Assembly (NCBI GenBank): GCA_963920765.1
Contig: OY987250.1
Location: forward strand, 8,432,001-8,496,000
From: Ulota crispa
Lineage: Eukaryota; Streptophyta; Bryopsida; Orthotrichales; Orthotrichaceae
DNA: 64,000 bases
Direction of reading: 5' to 3'
Position 1 is the stretch's first letter. Every line of letters begins with the position of its first letter. Below are positions 1-11,800 of the stretch, in pieces. A program made the position numbers and the translations under genes. Below the pieces are notes generated by a model. The model searched no databases. It had not been told where the DNA came from and was given only the letters and a program-made list of their open reading frames with translations.

Positions 1-82
1 AAGTGCTTTCCAGGCCAATGCAAGAAAATCATTGTGCTTCTGGCACATATTCATAATTCCTGTCACTGTCGGTTTTCATCAG

Positions 83-3000
83 GGAGACAATGGTGAAAAT
101 AATGGATCGCGGACACAGCCGTATACCTGTTTATTATGGGGATAAACGAAACCTTGTCGGTGCCTTATTGGTAATCTGCATTCCAACGCACTGTAACTTA
201 GGCTCAATGTTATAGAATATGATTTCTCCTTTCTATTGGTACATTTTGTTACCTTGCAATGCAGAGGTGATCGATCCTATTTTACCTGGAACCAGAGTTT
301 TTCGTTCGTCTTACTATCCCGGTCTTCTTGCAGGTGAAGAGCCTTTTGATAGTACGTGCTGAGGCTGAAACCCCAATTAGTGCTGTTTCCATAAGAAGGA
401 TACCCAGGTACTTCTGTTCTAATAAATTTACGTTCAAGTGAGCAATATAAGACCAAGGTCGCTTTAAGATGAGCGGGCTAACTCAAAAAAAATTATGAGT
501 AGAAAGATACCTTGGTCAGGGGATGACGAATAAATACTTGTTTGATATATTATCTTTTGTGCTTCAAAGTATTAGTGGTTTTGATTTTGTCGTTTCTTTT
601 TGGGGGATTGATGTATGTACACCGTGTGATTGTTATATGTAAAAATTGACCAATTAGCAACCAACTAGCCCTCCTTGCGCCCTTCATGCTCCCTCCCCGC
701 ACATTCTTCCCCTCCCTTCCCGGCTTGGTGTACTTCACAGACGAATTTGGGGGACAAGTGGAAAAGCTTAGCTTTTTTTACAAACAAGGATAAAAGTAAT
801 AATATGCCTCCTATTTTGGCGTTGTTCAATTGTATCCTCCTTTGTGGTTCTAGACTAAATCAAGTATTCTAAATCCAAATGTAAATAAATTTTCCAAATT
901 CAATTTATTGATGATAAATATCTAAAATTTACCCCCCAGTGTACTTTTAACAAATACCCGGTGTACATATATCAATTCCCTTCTTTTTTTTCATATTTGT
1001 TTTTATGATGGAAAGGGTCTTCGTCCGTGGTCTTCAAGCTTGGAAGAAAGAAATCGTAAACCATATTGTTCCTTGATAGTGTCTTCTGCAGTACAAAAAT
1101 AGCTCACCTGATCATACAAAATGTCTGTTCTATGATTTCAGTTCATTATAATAAACTTGGCCTTGGTACTCTTGTGTAATATACCGCACATTATAATCTG
1201 TTTTGACATCCAGGGGACGAAATGATTATTTTGCAAGGAGTCTCCGAGGATCCATTTACTATCTCAACTTTTGGCAACACTTCATACGGCACCTGGAAAT
1301 TTAGCTATTATTAACTAGATACTAAACCGACCGGAATGTAGGACATGGTTGTGCTCTAAGCCCCCGAGAATGCTCACTCTCCAACTTGGGTCCTTCCCTG
1401 ATTGCCAAATTTGATGCCAATTGCAGAGTACCCAGTGACATGCCACTGTACGACATCCTGAACGAGTTTCAGAAAGGTGGCAGCCACATGGCAGCAGTAA
1501 CGAAAGTGAAGAGCAAGAAAAGCAGCCATGAGAAGAGCGAAGCAGACGTAGAGACGGGTTTGCTGGATGACGCCTCCTTGGAAACGAAGAGCACAGGGGA
1601 AGAAGAGGAGTATGACATCAACGCCGACGTTGGTGTGGGTGAAGTGATTGGAATCATCACACTTGAAGATGTGATGGAGGAGCTTCTGCAGGTATGACCC
1701 ACTTCTCACTTGTTCTCTTTATCTTTCTTTTTTTCATTTTCCATCTTTTTTGTAATGTTTGTCTTCGTTGAGCTCCAGGGGTTGAGTACAAAAGACTTCG
1801 TTAGGACTGAGCATTCCCACTTAGGGAACTGCCTGATTGAGTGAAATTGGAAAAGTATTTCAACCACTCTTGAGACTTGACATATGGACCTATAGAATGC
1901 TAAATAACTTTAAAAAGTAGATTCCTTTTGGACACTCATGACAATCTTTACGAAATCACGTTCTGAGTCAATGAACAATCACAAGCATGCTGAAGGACCT
2001 CAAGAATATTGTGTTGCTGTATGGTGTTTCTATGTTTAGGGTCTAGGGCTTAGAGTTTAGGGTGTAGGGTGCCAAAACGTAATTTCTACGTGAATTTTTT
2101 AGGGTTGCTACTAATGTGATAATGACAGTCAGCAAACTTGACACAGAATTATACGTATCTAACACCAAAGTAAGAAGCACCTTTAAGTATGTCCAATAAT
2201 ACTCTGCTGATTCTGGTGTCTGTTATTTGGTGTATCGCAGGAGGAAATTGTGGATGAAACAGATGTTTATATCGACGTCGCCAACAGGTATGTTTGCTCT
2301 TTTGGATTAACCTTCGTCATGTTTCTTGTCAGTAACGTGTATGCTCTATGGAGCTTAAGAGAGAAAGATATATCGCTTTGCTTGGTGATAAACAGGTGAC
2401 CTGAATTGGCCCGGAAATTCACCTTTATGTAAAGAACTTTTGTAATTGTACTAGAGTATTTTGAGTGATGTAAGCGTTACTGCATATCGCCCAACCTGGT
2501 GTAGACGAAGCCTTGAATGCCTAGTAGTGCAACTTTCTCAACTTTTTATGTAGTATAAGTCACCTCGTGTCATGACATTTCCAACGTAAGGTATTTGAGA
2601 TTTGGGCTTTTGGTTTTGTGCATGAACAGACTCATCAATATGCATCAAGTTTGGTTGAGAAGGAGAGGGTTATATATTCTAGTGCTTTGTTCAAATATGA
2701 GCCCTTTGATGAGCTAAAAAGTTCACTCATGGTCATTCTTGATTTAAGAGTAAAGCTTTGCATCGATATCCTTCTACCTTGTCATGCTTCCCCACTTTCA
2801 AAATTTATGCAGCGTATCAGGTCGCCAAAACTTGTTGATGAAAGTGTGCTAAAATACGTTTGCATTTAGTATTAGGAATGATGTTATCAAGATAAGGCCG
2901 ATCTAGGTCTACCGAGTTTCAGTCTTAGTATTGGTTAAGACTATTCTTGACACCAAGGGCAGACGTACCTTGAGCTTACTCAGTGCCAGTAATAGGGGCG

Positions 3001-3471
3001 TGGAATGTTTAACCTGAGGTACCTTGTGCAGGATACGAGTGGTAGCTGGGGCACAGCAAATGAACAGGGGAGGTTCCCTGGTACGTAGAATTGCTTCGTT
3101 TAAGAATCCGGTAAGTCTCCCGTGCTCATTTTGTACTGTAGAAAAGCATCTTAGTTGACAAAACCAGCTTATTGATTGTACCTAAGATTCCTATTTCCAG
3201 GCACTTCGAGTACCAAACTTGATCAATTTTAGGTCTCTTGCTAACCATAAATTAGAAACTGTCAATTGTAAAGCATGCAACTAGCTAACCTAAAGACTTG
3301 CATTCCCATTTACACGATGAGTTCTGGTTGCAGCAAATGGGATTATCAAAACAAGGGGCAAAGGCGATAAAAAAGGTTCGCCAAGTGGAGAACGAGGCCC
3401 GACAGAATCGTTTGGCTGCACTTGGTGTGGGCAGCGGGGATTTGTCAGAGCCGCTGTTAGATCTTCAATAG
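83..3471 (+). CDS. DUF21/CBS-domain (CNNM-type) membrane protein, 3' part
   Basis: Six exons can be joined in frame: 83-170, 334-407, 1427-1691, 2241-2287, 3032-3110 and 3334-3471 (TAG). They give about 229 residues; the gene begins left of the window. All five introns are GT-AG. The visible part is the cytosolic CBS-pair region. It starts with GHSRIPVYYG, continues through SLLIVRAEAETPISAVSIRR and MPLYDILNEFQKGGSHMA, then an acidic insertion (EEEE), then GEVIGIITLEDVMEELLQEE, and ends in a basic and polar tail. This order matches plant DUF21-CBS proteins (Arabidopsis CBSDUF type), relatives of CNNM/CorC divalent-cation transport proteins. The N-terminal DUF21 membrane segments lie outside the window. 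Family assignment is strong; the transported ion is not shown here. The leftmost 82 bases read as intron. Confidence 0.9.
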
Positions 3472-4019
3472 ACATGATGAGCCAATCGCAGCTGTCAATT
3501 CCAGATTTACGACCCGGCAAAACCTGGTCGAAATCTGTACGAAACCTTTGCGGCTTTATTCGAAGAAACTCGTAGGTTTTACTGTTAAACACTTAGAACT
3601 ACACAGAAGGCTGCTGCCTCTCAAATTTTCAGAGCCTTATGGATTTGATACTGCTCAACACTGTATCCAGGTAACAAAGATATTTTGGTCGTAGCTGTAA
3701 TATTGTCAATCAGAGTATTTGGGGGCTCTAGGACATCATAATTGAGGTTACCCCATTTGCAATCATAAACCGTTCTTCTCTTCCTCGATAGACGACCTGT
3801 ACGCCTTCAAGTCTCATTTTCTTGGGTTTGTCTGACCTCTACAGCTCTGTACAGCGGTTTTCATGTGTTGGCTAGAATTGCTCATTACTTCATCACTAGT
3901 GTCTGCAAAGATTTGGGAGTAGCTGCTTTGTTGAGGAATGACTTGCAGATGAAGATGGTGATTGCATCACTGGATTCGATTCCTGTGTGCCGGCTGAGCG
4001 TTGGATGGCGAACTCATGC
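3472..4019. other. Convergent intergenic spacer
   Basis: This stretch holds the 3' untranslated regions of the CNNM-type gene (+) and of the 23-residue repeat gene (-). The two genes face each other tail to tail. I see no further exon or repeat. Confidence 0.5.
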
Positions 4020-4931
4020 TCACGATGTGACACCCTCACTCTTGCACAACCTTAGTGTTGTCTCCTCGGGGAACTCCAAGGCCCTTGCAGGAAACACAAC
4101 ATCAGGTAACTCCAAAACCCTTAAGGGAGCGGGATACACGACCTCGTTACTAAGCCATTGTGCTCTGTTGTTGTTGGACGATTCTTCGAACCTCACTCTA
4201 GCCTCATAAGCAGACTGCCAAAGAAGCCGTTGGTCTCTCTCTTGAGGAAACTCCTCAGCCCTGACTCTCGCAATGTACGCAGCTTGCTGACGGAGCCGAT
4301 GGTCTCTCTCTTCAACCGACTCCTCAGCTCTCACTCGAGCTTCGTAAGCAGCTTGCTGTCTGAGCCGTTGTGCTCTCTCATCAGGTGACTCCGCAGCTCT
4401 GACTTGTGCTTCATATGCAGCTTGCTGCTGGAGTCGATGTGCTCTCTCCTCAGGTGTCTCCTTGGCTCGGACTCTGGCGATGTATGCAGCTTGTTGATGC
4501 AGTCGTCGTGCTCGGTCTTCAGTCGACTCCTCCGCTCTCACCCTCGCTTTGTACGCAGCTTGTTGGTGTAACCTGTGTGTTCTCTCTGCTGGTGATTCCT
4601 CCGCCCTGACTTTGGCTATGTACGCTGCTTGCTGTCGGAGTCTTTGCGCTTTCGCCTCGGCTGTCTCTGCTTTTCGCAGACGTGCACGGTTGGACGCTTC
4701 ATCACGCCGTCGTTGGTTGGTTTCTTCGGCGGACTCTCCTGCTCGTATGCGTGCTCGGTATGCTGCTTGCAGAAGTCGTCGTTGCTCTCTTTGGTCGGTT
4801 GAGCGCGCTTCCCTCGCCAGTGCTGGTGCTGCACAGCCTCTGCTTCGAGTGTGCTCCTCGCGTAACGTCAGTGTTCCACTCCGCCTAGGAGGCATAGCTA
4901 CAAATCCACAACACCAAACATTAAAGGACAA
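4020..4931 (-). CDS. Tandem 23-residue repeat protein resembling STPR-domain proteins
   Basis: A single uninterrupted frame of 303 codons. An internal start at 4895 (MPPRRSG) would give 291 residues and leaves a more normal leader after the TATA-like motif near 4971. Residues 42-248 are nine consecutive 23-residue units, for example EESPAERTHRLHQQAAYKAR followed by VRA. Invariant features are E-[ST]-x-[ED]-[ER]-R near the start, RL at positions 10-11, and AAYxARVRA at the end. A tenth unit and the C-terminal 55 residues are degenerate. The period and the E-S/T-P-E-E-R...RL pattern fit the STPR (one-score-and-three peptide repeat) domain known from Bombyx FMBP-1, where each unit is a DNA-contacting helix. 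That match is from memory of the family, not from a search. High Arg/Glu/Ala content predicts charged helices. No helicase, transposase or membrane segment is attached. It could be a domesticated or stand-alone DNA-binding protein. Confidence 0.65.
   Translation of the reverse strand: MSFNVWCCGFVAMPPRRSGTLTLREEHTRSRGCAAPALAREARSTDQREQRRLLQAAYRARIRAGESAEETNQRRRDEASNRARLRKAETAEAKAQRLRQQAAYIAKVRAEESPAERTHRLHQQAAYKARVRAEESTEDRARRLHQQAAYIARVRAKETPEERAHRLQQQAAYEAQVRAAESPDERAQRLRQQAAYEARVRAEESVEERDHRLRQQAAYIARVRAEEFPQERDQRLLWQSAYEARVRFEESSNNNRAQWLSNEVVYPAPLRVLELPDVVFPARALEFPEETTLRLCKSEGVTS
4188..4808 (-). repeat. 69-bp tandem repeat array encoding the 23-residue units
   Basis: Nine 69-bp units in one frame without indels. 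On the + strand each unit carries a recurring stretch like gcagcttgctg followed by a ctctc-rich stretch. Unit-to-unit differences keep the frame and the key residues, which argues for selection on the protein rather than recent DNA amplification alone. Confidence 0.85.
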
Positions 4932-4968
4932 ACCGATTTAGCGGAGGACAAAGATTTCTCCATTGCAA

Positions 4969-4982
4969 AAAATATATAAAAA
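4969..4982 (-). promoter_or_regulatory. TATA-like box upstream of the repeat-protein gene
   Basis: The minus strand reads ttttatatatttttt, lying 40 bases before the ATG at 4931 and 75 before the ATG at 4895. The spacing suits transcription starting near 4940 and translation from 4895. The call rests on motif and spacing only. Confidence 0.35.
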
Positions 4983-5084
4983 TCCTTCAAGTTCAAAGCA
5001 CAATACCCTCCCCCCTAACCAAGAACAAACAGCTGGTCACTCAGAAGTTTTCGGGTACAATAAATTCCATCATTTGCTGAAGAC

Positions 5085-5480
5085 GACGTTTTTTGTCCCC
5101 TTCATAACTAAAAAAACGCTCTGTAGGATGGAAAAAAGCCGTTTTATCTGATTTTTTAGTAGGGATCATCGGATCTACCATGGAAGATAAAACAAAAAAA
5201 ACAAAAAAAAAACCTCACCAAATGCACTCATATTTTAGGGTGATCCAAATTGTGCAAAGATTTACAGGTCCATGCTGCCCTTCTTGCACTCATATTTCTG
5301 GGTAATTCAAATTGTGAGAAGATTTATAGGTCCCATGCTGCCCTTCTTGTAATTTTCAAGAAAGCAACATGCATTGTTGGCTTCTTCAACTTTTGGAAAC
5401 ACTTTTACAATGTGTGGACACTTGCCTCACCACTGTACATCTACTATGTAGAGTATTAAAGCATCTCTTGCAACCTTCTA
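5085..5480. repeat. Degenerate dispersed repeat with internal duplication
   Basis: The segment 5085-5145 recurs inverted at 13484-13555: shared cores include gttttttgt, ttcataac and aggatggaaaaa. The segment 5220-5400 contains a motif twice in tandem, with shared cores cactcatatt and catgctgcccttcttg. It also recurs at 54640-54760. This looks like a decayed transposon family; no coding capacity is seen. Confidence 0.55.
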
Positions 5481-6417
5481 AAATGTTTAGGTCCCTTGCA
5501 CTTTTGGATGATAAGCAATCAATTCTAACGCATGTCAGCCTCTATATGTACCTCCCCCTTCAAATATGGCTTATTTGAAGGGGTCTCTAAACCTTCTACC
5601 AAGCTATATATTTAGCAAGTTGCACTCTTGGGGGCCATCCCCTCTTAAATGGACAATAAGGAACTGAAGGGACCTCAGTAATTGCAGGGTTGTAGAAGAT
5701 GCTCTAATGGAAGAGCCGCGTTTAGGGGTTAACAGAGCACACTACAAAATTCTAAAACCTCGATATAGCTAGGGTTCCAGCCACGATTTCTGACGTGATC
5801 AAAGACGGATCGCATTACCAGTACACCACAAAGTACAAACATACCCAAGTCATACTTTGACTCTCAATTGCAAAAAACACAAAACTACTCCAAAATTAAA
5901 GCTAAAAAAACCCTTTCCACACCCAAGAACAAACAGCTCACTTAGAGAATAAATACCATGTATTGTGCGACTCCAAATCCGTCAATGATCCTCTTCATTC
6001 ACACGGGACAACTCGAGACCGCGCAAAAGCCTATGTATCAACTGAGCACACAAGAGAGGTAAGCTCCTCGGAATAAATAGCAAGGGTTTCGGGCATGACA
6101 AATTGAGCTGCAACGAGCGATCGCATTGGACGTGACTTACCGGCTAAGTGTCCGCATTATTGCCGTTCGCCGTAACAGAAGCTTGATGCTTGTGGAAGCG
6201 GCGAAACTACAGTACTGTGAACTGTGAAGCGGAGGTGCTTGCGAGAGAGAGCTTGGCTTGTTTCCGACATGAAGAGTGTTTTCCGTAAAGAAGACGACGA
6301 GCGCGGCAACAGAAAACGGCGACTGTTGATGTTATCTTCCACTTTCGTTTCGATTGAGGAGGGGGAGCCATATGGGAACGACGTTCGAATCAGTGTTCGC
6401 AAATGTGGCTAAATATA

Positions 6418-7308
6418 GGGAAAATTTCATGGATTCCCCTGAAGTTTGCGATATTTGCATAAGGTAGGAGCACCCATAAGCGTCAGTTTAAGGGTTTTGA
6501 ACTTGATGAGCATTATTAAACAGCTAGCAAATTATAGAATAATGTTAATAACAAAAAAAACAATACATTTTTACTTTTAAATGTATTATTTGGATACTGT
6601 GAGAATACATTGTGAATTTTTAAAGAGCAAATTGCCATTACATCCATAACTAACACTAAGGTTTCATGTTCACAAGTTTTACATTCTTGTAATTACATCT
6701 AAGTATTCATTTTCACAGATTTTCCAAGATTTTAGAGGTGACGATTATGGGACACTAACGCTTATAACGTGTTATTTGCTAAATTGGGAAAAACGTAGGT
6801 ACCATTTTGTATTTCACTTGAAATCCAAAAAGTTACTTTAAACCAGATTTTTAAGGTATCAAATTCACTTTTAGCCACTAAGATTTTTTCCCTCACAAGT
6901 TCCTCCTCTTAGGTGAGGGCACATGTACAAAAAAAAACGTTGTGAGCTAGAATTTAGGCGATCACCTAAATTCTTGAAAGTCCCAAAATGTACTATTTTT
7001 CCCAATTTAACAAATAACGTGTTTTATGGGTGCTTCTACCTTAGATACCCTTGTTTTTTTAGAAACTGCACAGATACCTTTGGACCATAATTTTTAGGTA
7101 TTTATTTGTTGTACCAATGTTGAAGAAGGGAATGTAATGAAACAGAAAAGAAACAATGTGCTCACAAAGGAAGAAGGGAAGTGGCATGCACAACAAAACA
7201 AACACCAGTCCTACACTTTTTGGTTCAAGGGTATTTGTGCAATTTCTATAAAAGCAAGGGTATCTATGCAAATGTTGCAAATTTTAGGGGTCTCCAGGAA
7301 ATTTTCCC
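6418..7308. mobile_element. Foldback MITE, Mutator-like (9-bp TSD), interrupted by a nested element
   Basis: The ends are inverted copies of gggaaaatttcatggattcc. The flanking nine bases ctaaatata are duplicated exactly at 6409-6417 and 7309-7317. A 9-bp duplication is the size made by Mutator-like elements. Two uninterrupted relatives of about 300 bp lie at 18584-18895 and 29516-29815. This copy is longer only because of the insertion at 6462-7041. No transposase is encoded. Confidence 0.85.
6462..7041. mobile_element. Nested Stowaway-like (Tc1/mariner) non-autonomous element
   Basis: The terminal inverted repeat is aggtaggagcacccataa on the left, with ttatgggtgcttctacct on the right. It is flanked by TA on both sides (6460-6461 and 7042-7043). 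Removing it restores the outer element's contiguous sequence as seen in the other two copies, so it inserted after the outer MITE. The interior is AT-rich and has no reading frame. A solitary end-like piece occurs near 23740-23760. Confidence 0.8.
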
Positions 7309-7317
7309 CTAAATATA

Positions 7318-8807
7318 ATAAAACTTTTGGAAGTTTTTGAATTGTAATTGTAAGATCATTATTAAAGACTGACAGGAAATTATGACCGTAGGATCTTGAA
7401 CTTCATGGCTTTCAAATGGTGTTGCCCAAAAAAAATTCTAAAAATGTCATGCAAATATTAAGGTGTACGTGATAAAATGTGGATGAGTATAAAATTTTGA
7501 GTTTTTTCGAGCTGTTCAAAACTTGTTATGCAAATTGGCAAGTTTTGATTACAAAATTGAGAAACCACCACTTACAGTGATTTAGTCAACTCAGTAGTTG
7601 TTGTTACTTCAAAACTAATGACTCCCCTTCCAATTCCATGATCAAAGTTTCACAAACAAGCTTGCAATGCAACTATCAAAGAGCTACTACCTTATATTGG
7701 CCAAAGGAGTGTCCAAGGGAAATCTTGTCCTTTTACTCAACTTCCTACATGTCTTTCCAATGTGGCATCTTGTCATAGACTCTTTAGTGACATTATTCAT
7801 CTCACTTTTTGATGCGCAAAAAGACATGCTTTCAGTTTAACTTCCACCAATAAACAATTAGAATGTGGTACGGAGGAAATTCAAACTAGATACCTAAGTT
7901 AATTTGGGAGTTCAAAAAACTTTGAGACTTTGTTGAAAGCAAAGATTTTTAATTTTTAACTTGGAGAAGTTGTGGTCTAAAGTTGAGTGCCTCATGCATT
8001 AAATTAGGGGTTAAGGGTTAAAATTTTGAAATCCAACTATAAAAAGATTCTAAGCGAATCTTAAATTATACAATAGCAAAAAACCCAAGAATCCAATTGG
8101 GCCCGTTGCTTCTTCATGCCTCATGCCCCATTCTCACTATGACATTCACTAGTCGTTCAGTCAGCTGTGAACACCGTCCCACACAAGTCACATGGAATCT
8201 CATTCTCATTGATAAGATGCATTAGAGGAAAGTCTATGGATAAAAATATACAAGTTAAAACTAAAAGCACAAAAAAGTTTCAAAACCCCACCACCAAGAA
8301 GGTCCCCCATCATTACTCCCACCTTTTGAAGTCATACATGGAACCTTCTCATTAGTTGTTTGAAATGGGGGAATGCGTCATACAAGAGAACTTGTTTTAC
8401 TAATGCATTTGAAATATGTTTGAGAAACTCATTTCAAACCCATGTTGGTGAACCCATATCAAGGAAGAAGACAAAAAGATTCTCACGAAAAGACGTCCAA
8501 CTGTTCAGTGAGAATGGGCCTTCACGGGTGAAGGGTGTCGGTACTGGAACGAGTCTCCGACTCTCCGGCCAGTATTTCCAGTGGATAAGACGATAAGCCT
8601 GTGCCGGCAACCCGGCGTTTTCCCCACCTCTCACTAAACCGCAACCAATCTCTGCAACCAAACTGGCTATGGCGTGTATCCACGCGTACACGTGTCCATC
8701 AGTTCACACTTTCACAGAGCAGAAACTGTCAACAACACCGTCGCTAACGAACTCGCCTCCCCGTGAGACTTCAGCTGAAATGGCTCTGTAACGGACATAT
8801 TCACGCC
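7318..8807. other. Intergenic spacer and 5' leader of the NDF2-like gene
   Basis: AT-rich up to about 8150, then GC-richer towards the gene. I see no conserved protein, RNA gene or clear repeat. Short frames here lack any family resemblance. Confidence 0.4.
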
Positions 8808-11800
8808 ATGCTTCGTCCCTCTGCGCCATCGCAGCGCAATGTACTCGCAAAACCCTCCACTTCCATAGCCACAAGAACACGCAGCTCAACGAACTGCGTT
8901 TGTACTCCACTCACGAATCGAAGAGATAGCACAAGACGAGGAACGCGATTGAAAATAATCGACTGCACGCTCGAACCGAAATTAGGTCAAATAGTTGGAT
9001 GTGCACCGAACTTAGGCCAATTAGTTGGGCCTGCACCGAACTTAGGCCAAGTAATTGGACGTGCGTCGAAATTAGGTCAAGTAGTTGGTGGACCTGGGCC
9101 GAAATTAGGTCACATAGTTGGATGTGCACCGAACTTAAGCCAAATAGTTGGACCTGTGCCGAAATTAGGTCAAGTACTTGGACCAGTGCCGAAATTAGGT
9201 CATGCACAGGAATTAGGTCAAGCAAATGGACGTGCGAGGAGTGCGAGGAGTGTGAGGAGTAGCGTGCGTTGCAGTCGAGTGGAGGCATTGCCATGGAGTG
9301 CGAAGGAGTTGGAAGAGAGGTTCGGCCAAGCGGGAGTGAAGTTTGTGGAAGCGGCGGGGTACAAGATCGTGGAGATGCGGTTGAGGGAAGGCTCCAGTGT
9401 ACGAGTTGTGTTGCAAGGCGCGCTTGTGGCGTCGTACAAGTCGGGAATGTGGCACGGGGGAGTGGAGGAGTTGTTGTACACCGCAGTCGTGCCTGGAGTG
9501 CCTGGAGTGGAGAGACCGACGACGGTCGGAGGCGTTTCTCTTAGGGTTTGGGATGCTGAAGGGGCAGCAGGAGGAGCAGAGAGCAGGGAGGCGTCGAGTT
9601 TCTTAGCTTCGACGGATTGCTGGGATGTGGATAGTGTGAAGAGCATTCCCTCTCAGTATGTGCAGGTATGTATGGATCCTCTTCGCCATGCCTCTTTATT
9701 GCATTTCCTCCCTCTTATCAAGATTTTTCTTGATTATCATATTTCTGTAACAGCAGCATCGTCAACATCTTTGGAACAAATATACTTGACCTTCAAATCT
9801 AAACAAAGTCTTTCTCTTAGAGAACCCTGCAGCAGTGGGACAGTGTGACGACGTTATTTTGTGAGCATAAAATGGTGAGTCATGAGCAGTGAGCCAAGGT
9901 TTTGTGAGCGGGAACCAATTTTGAGCTCAAAATCAATGGAAAATTTTACAAAATGGTAAGTTTCTTAAGAGAGCAAAAGTTGAAAATGCATAATTATAGC
10001 ACTTTGTGTACATGGTTTTAGGTGAAGTCTAGTATTATGACAGAAAATCTAGTCTCACGGCTCACACAGATTCCCGCTCACTATATAGCATTCTCAGTGC
10101 TGCATCTCTCTCTCCTAGCAAAAACCCTTGATTGATTTTCCTATTTTCATGATTGGTCAAATTTTGAGTTTTTGTAAGGGACTGTTCATCATTGCCTATT
10201 ATTTTGGGCATCTCTTCACACTTTGATGAATAATGCCTAACAAGTGCAGTAATGATACATGGCACTTTTCTTCAATGCCGGTTTTTGTATCCACCATAAT
10301 AGCAGTTGCAAGGAATCAAAGCTTTGGAAAGTTGCAAACCCGTAGAAGATTTTTATTTTGTGCCTTCAAGCCCTGTTCCATTGGAGGTGCTCTCACTAGC
10401 CTAAAAACCCTAAACACAATAAACATTCTCCCATCTCACTTGGACATACATATTCTTTGTTGAAAGCACTTGCTATGAAATGCATCATACAATGTTGCTT
10501 GGATAAGGTGAATCTATGTAAGAGAAATGTTTGTATAGTGTTAAGGTCTCCACTCTTTTTTTGTGTGTTTTGGGCCTAGTTAAATGGAGTGTTTGTTTAC
10601 AGCCAATGCTTGGATATGGTCTAACGTTTTTTTCTTGCACAAGGCATTGACCTTATCCAAGCATTACTGTATACCACAAAGTTTGAAAGGTACTAATGTT
10701 ACCAAGTGTGAAAACAGTTAGGGTTCTAGTCTTCTTCACACCCTCTTGTTATTACAACAACTGGTCTTATTACAACAACTGTGTCTTTCCCAAGGCAGTG
10801 CTGTCAGGGAGTTGTGTTTTATCACAGGATTTTTGATTTCGAGTTTCTTACATTCCAGTTATGATTCATTTGATGTTTATGTATGTTACCAGATCACATT
10901 ATCGACGACGTCCAAGAGCCAGGATTCCGCTGCAGGCTCTATCTTGCAAATCAAGTATGTTCTCACCTTAACTGAAGCCTCATTGTCGTGTGCCTTCGTT
11001 ACCACCAACATGGGCAGCCATCCAGTCTCCATTCATAGCTCCTTGCAAACCAGCGTCGCAGTCAATTTTGTTGATGGAGCCTACGTTCTCGGCCTCCAAG
11101 GGTACAAGTATCGGTCCGGACCCCACGATGGTGAGATGGTCGTGGAGAAGGAGGATATGGTCAGGATGAAGGGTGGTATTGACAGATGCTACACAGAGAT
11201 TCAGGATTCTGTTTCTCTCCTTGACCGGGTAAGCACCGATTTTTAGGGTTTCAAGTGCATGTTTAGAGTTTCTTTGGGCTACTGCTAGGGGTAGTCACAC
11301 CTTCTTCATCCCATTCTCAGTTCTCAGAGAATGGAGACGTGGCACTCTCTCCCTGATTTGCAAAGGTCCCATGCTTTGAAGATTGAGAAGTTATTTTCTT
11401 CACCTCTTTAGGGTTGAAGTGCAGGTTTAGGATTGGAAGTGCAGGTCTAGAGTTTCTTGGGCTCATTTGAAGCAATAGGGTAGTCCCTTCTTCACCCCTA
11501 TTCTCAATCTTCAGAAAATGGGGATGTGGCGCTCTTTCCTTGATTTGCAAAGGTCCTATTCTTTAAAGATCGAGAAGTTTTATTCTTCATCCCTATTTAG
11601 GATTAATTGCAAGTTTAGGGTTGTAAGTGCAGGTCTAGGGTTTGAAATGCAAGTTTAGAGTTTCTTTGTGCTTATTGAAGCAATATTGGTGAGTCACACC
11701 TTCTTCACCCCATTCTCAATCTTCAAGGAATGGAGATGTGGCACTCTCTCCTTGTCTTGCAGAGGCCTCATTCTTTGAAGATTGAGAAGTTTTTTCCTCA

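Noticed and set aside
4158-4941. Plus-strand frames opposite the 23-residue repeat gene
   Set aside because: They arise from the same 69-bp periodicity; only the minus frame runs through all units and has a regular charged-helix pattern.
6157-6412. Overlapping short frames on both strands next to the MITE
   Set aside because: No similarity; probably unrelated GC-richer spacer.
8911-9646. Long minus-strand frames opposite the NDF2-like exon 1
   Set aside because: They mirror the 30-bp coding repeat and the GC-rich exon; the plus strand has the transit peptide, conserved domain and splice sites.
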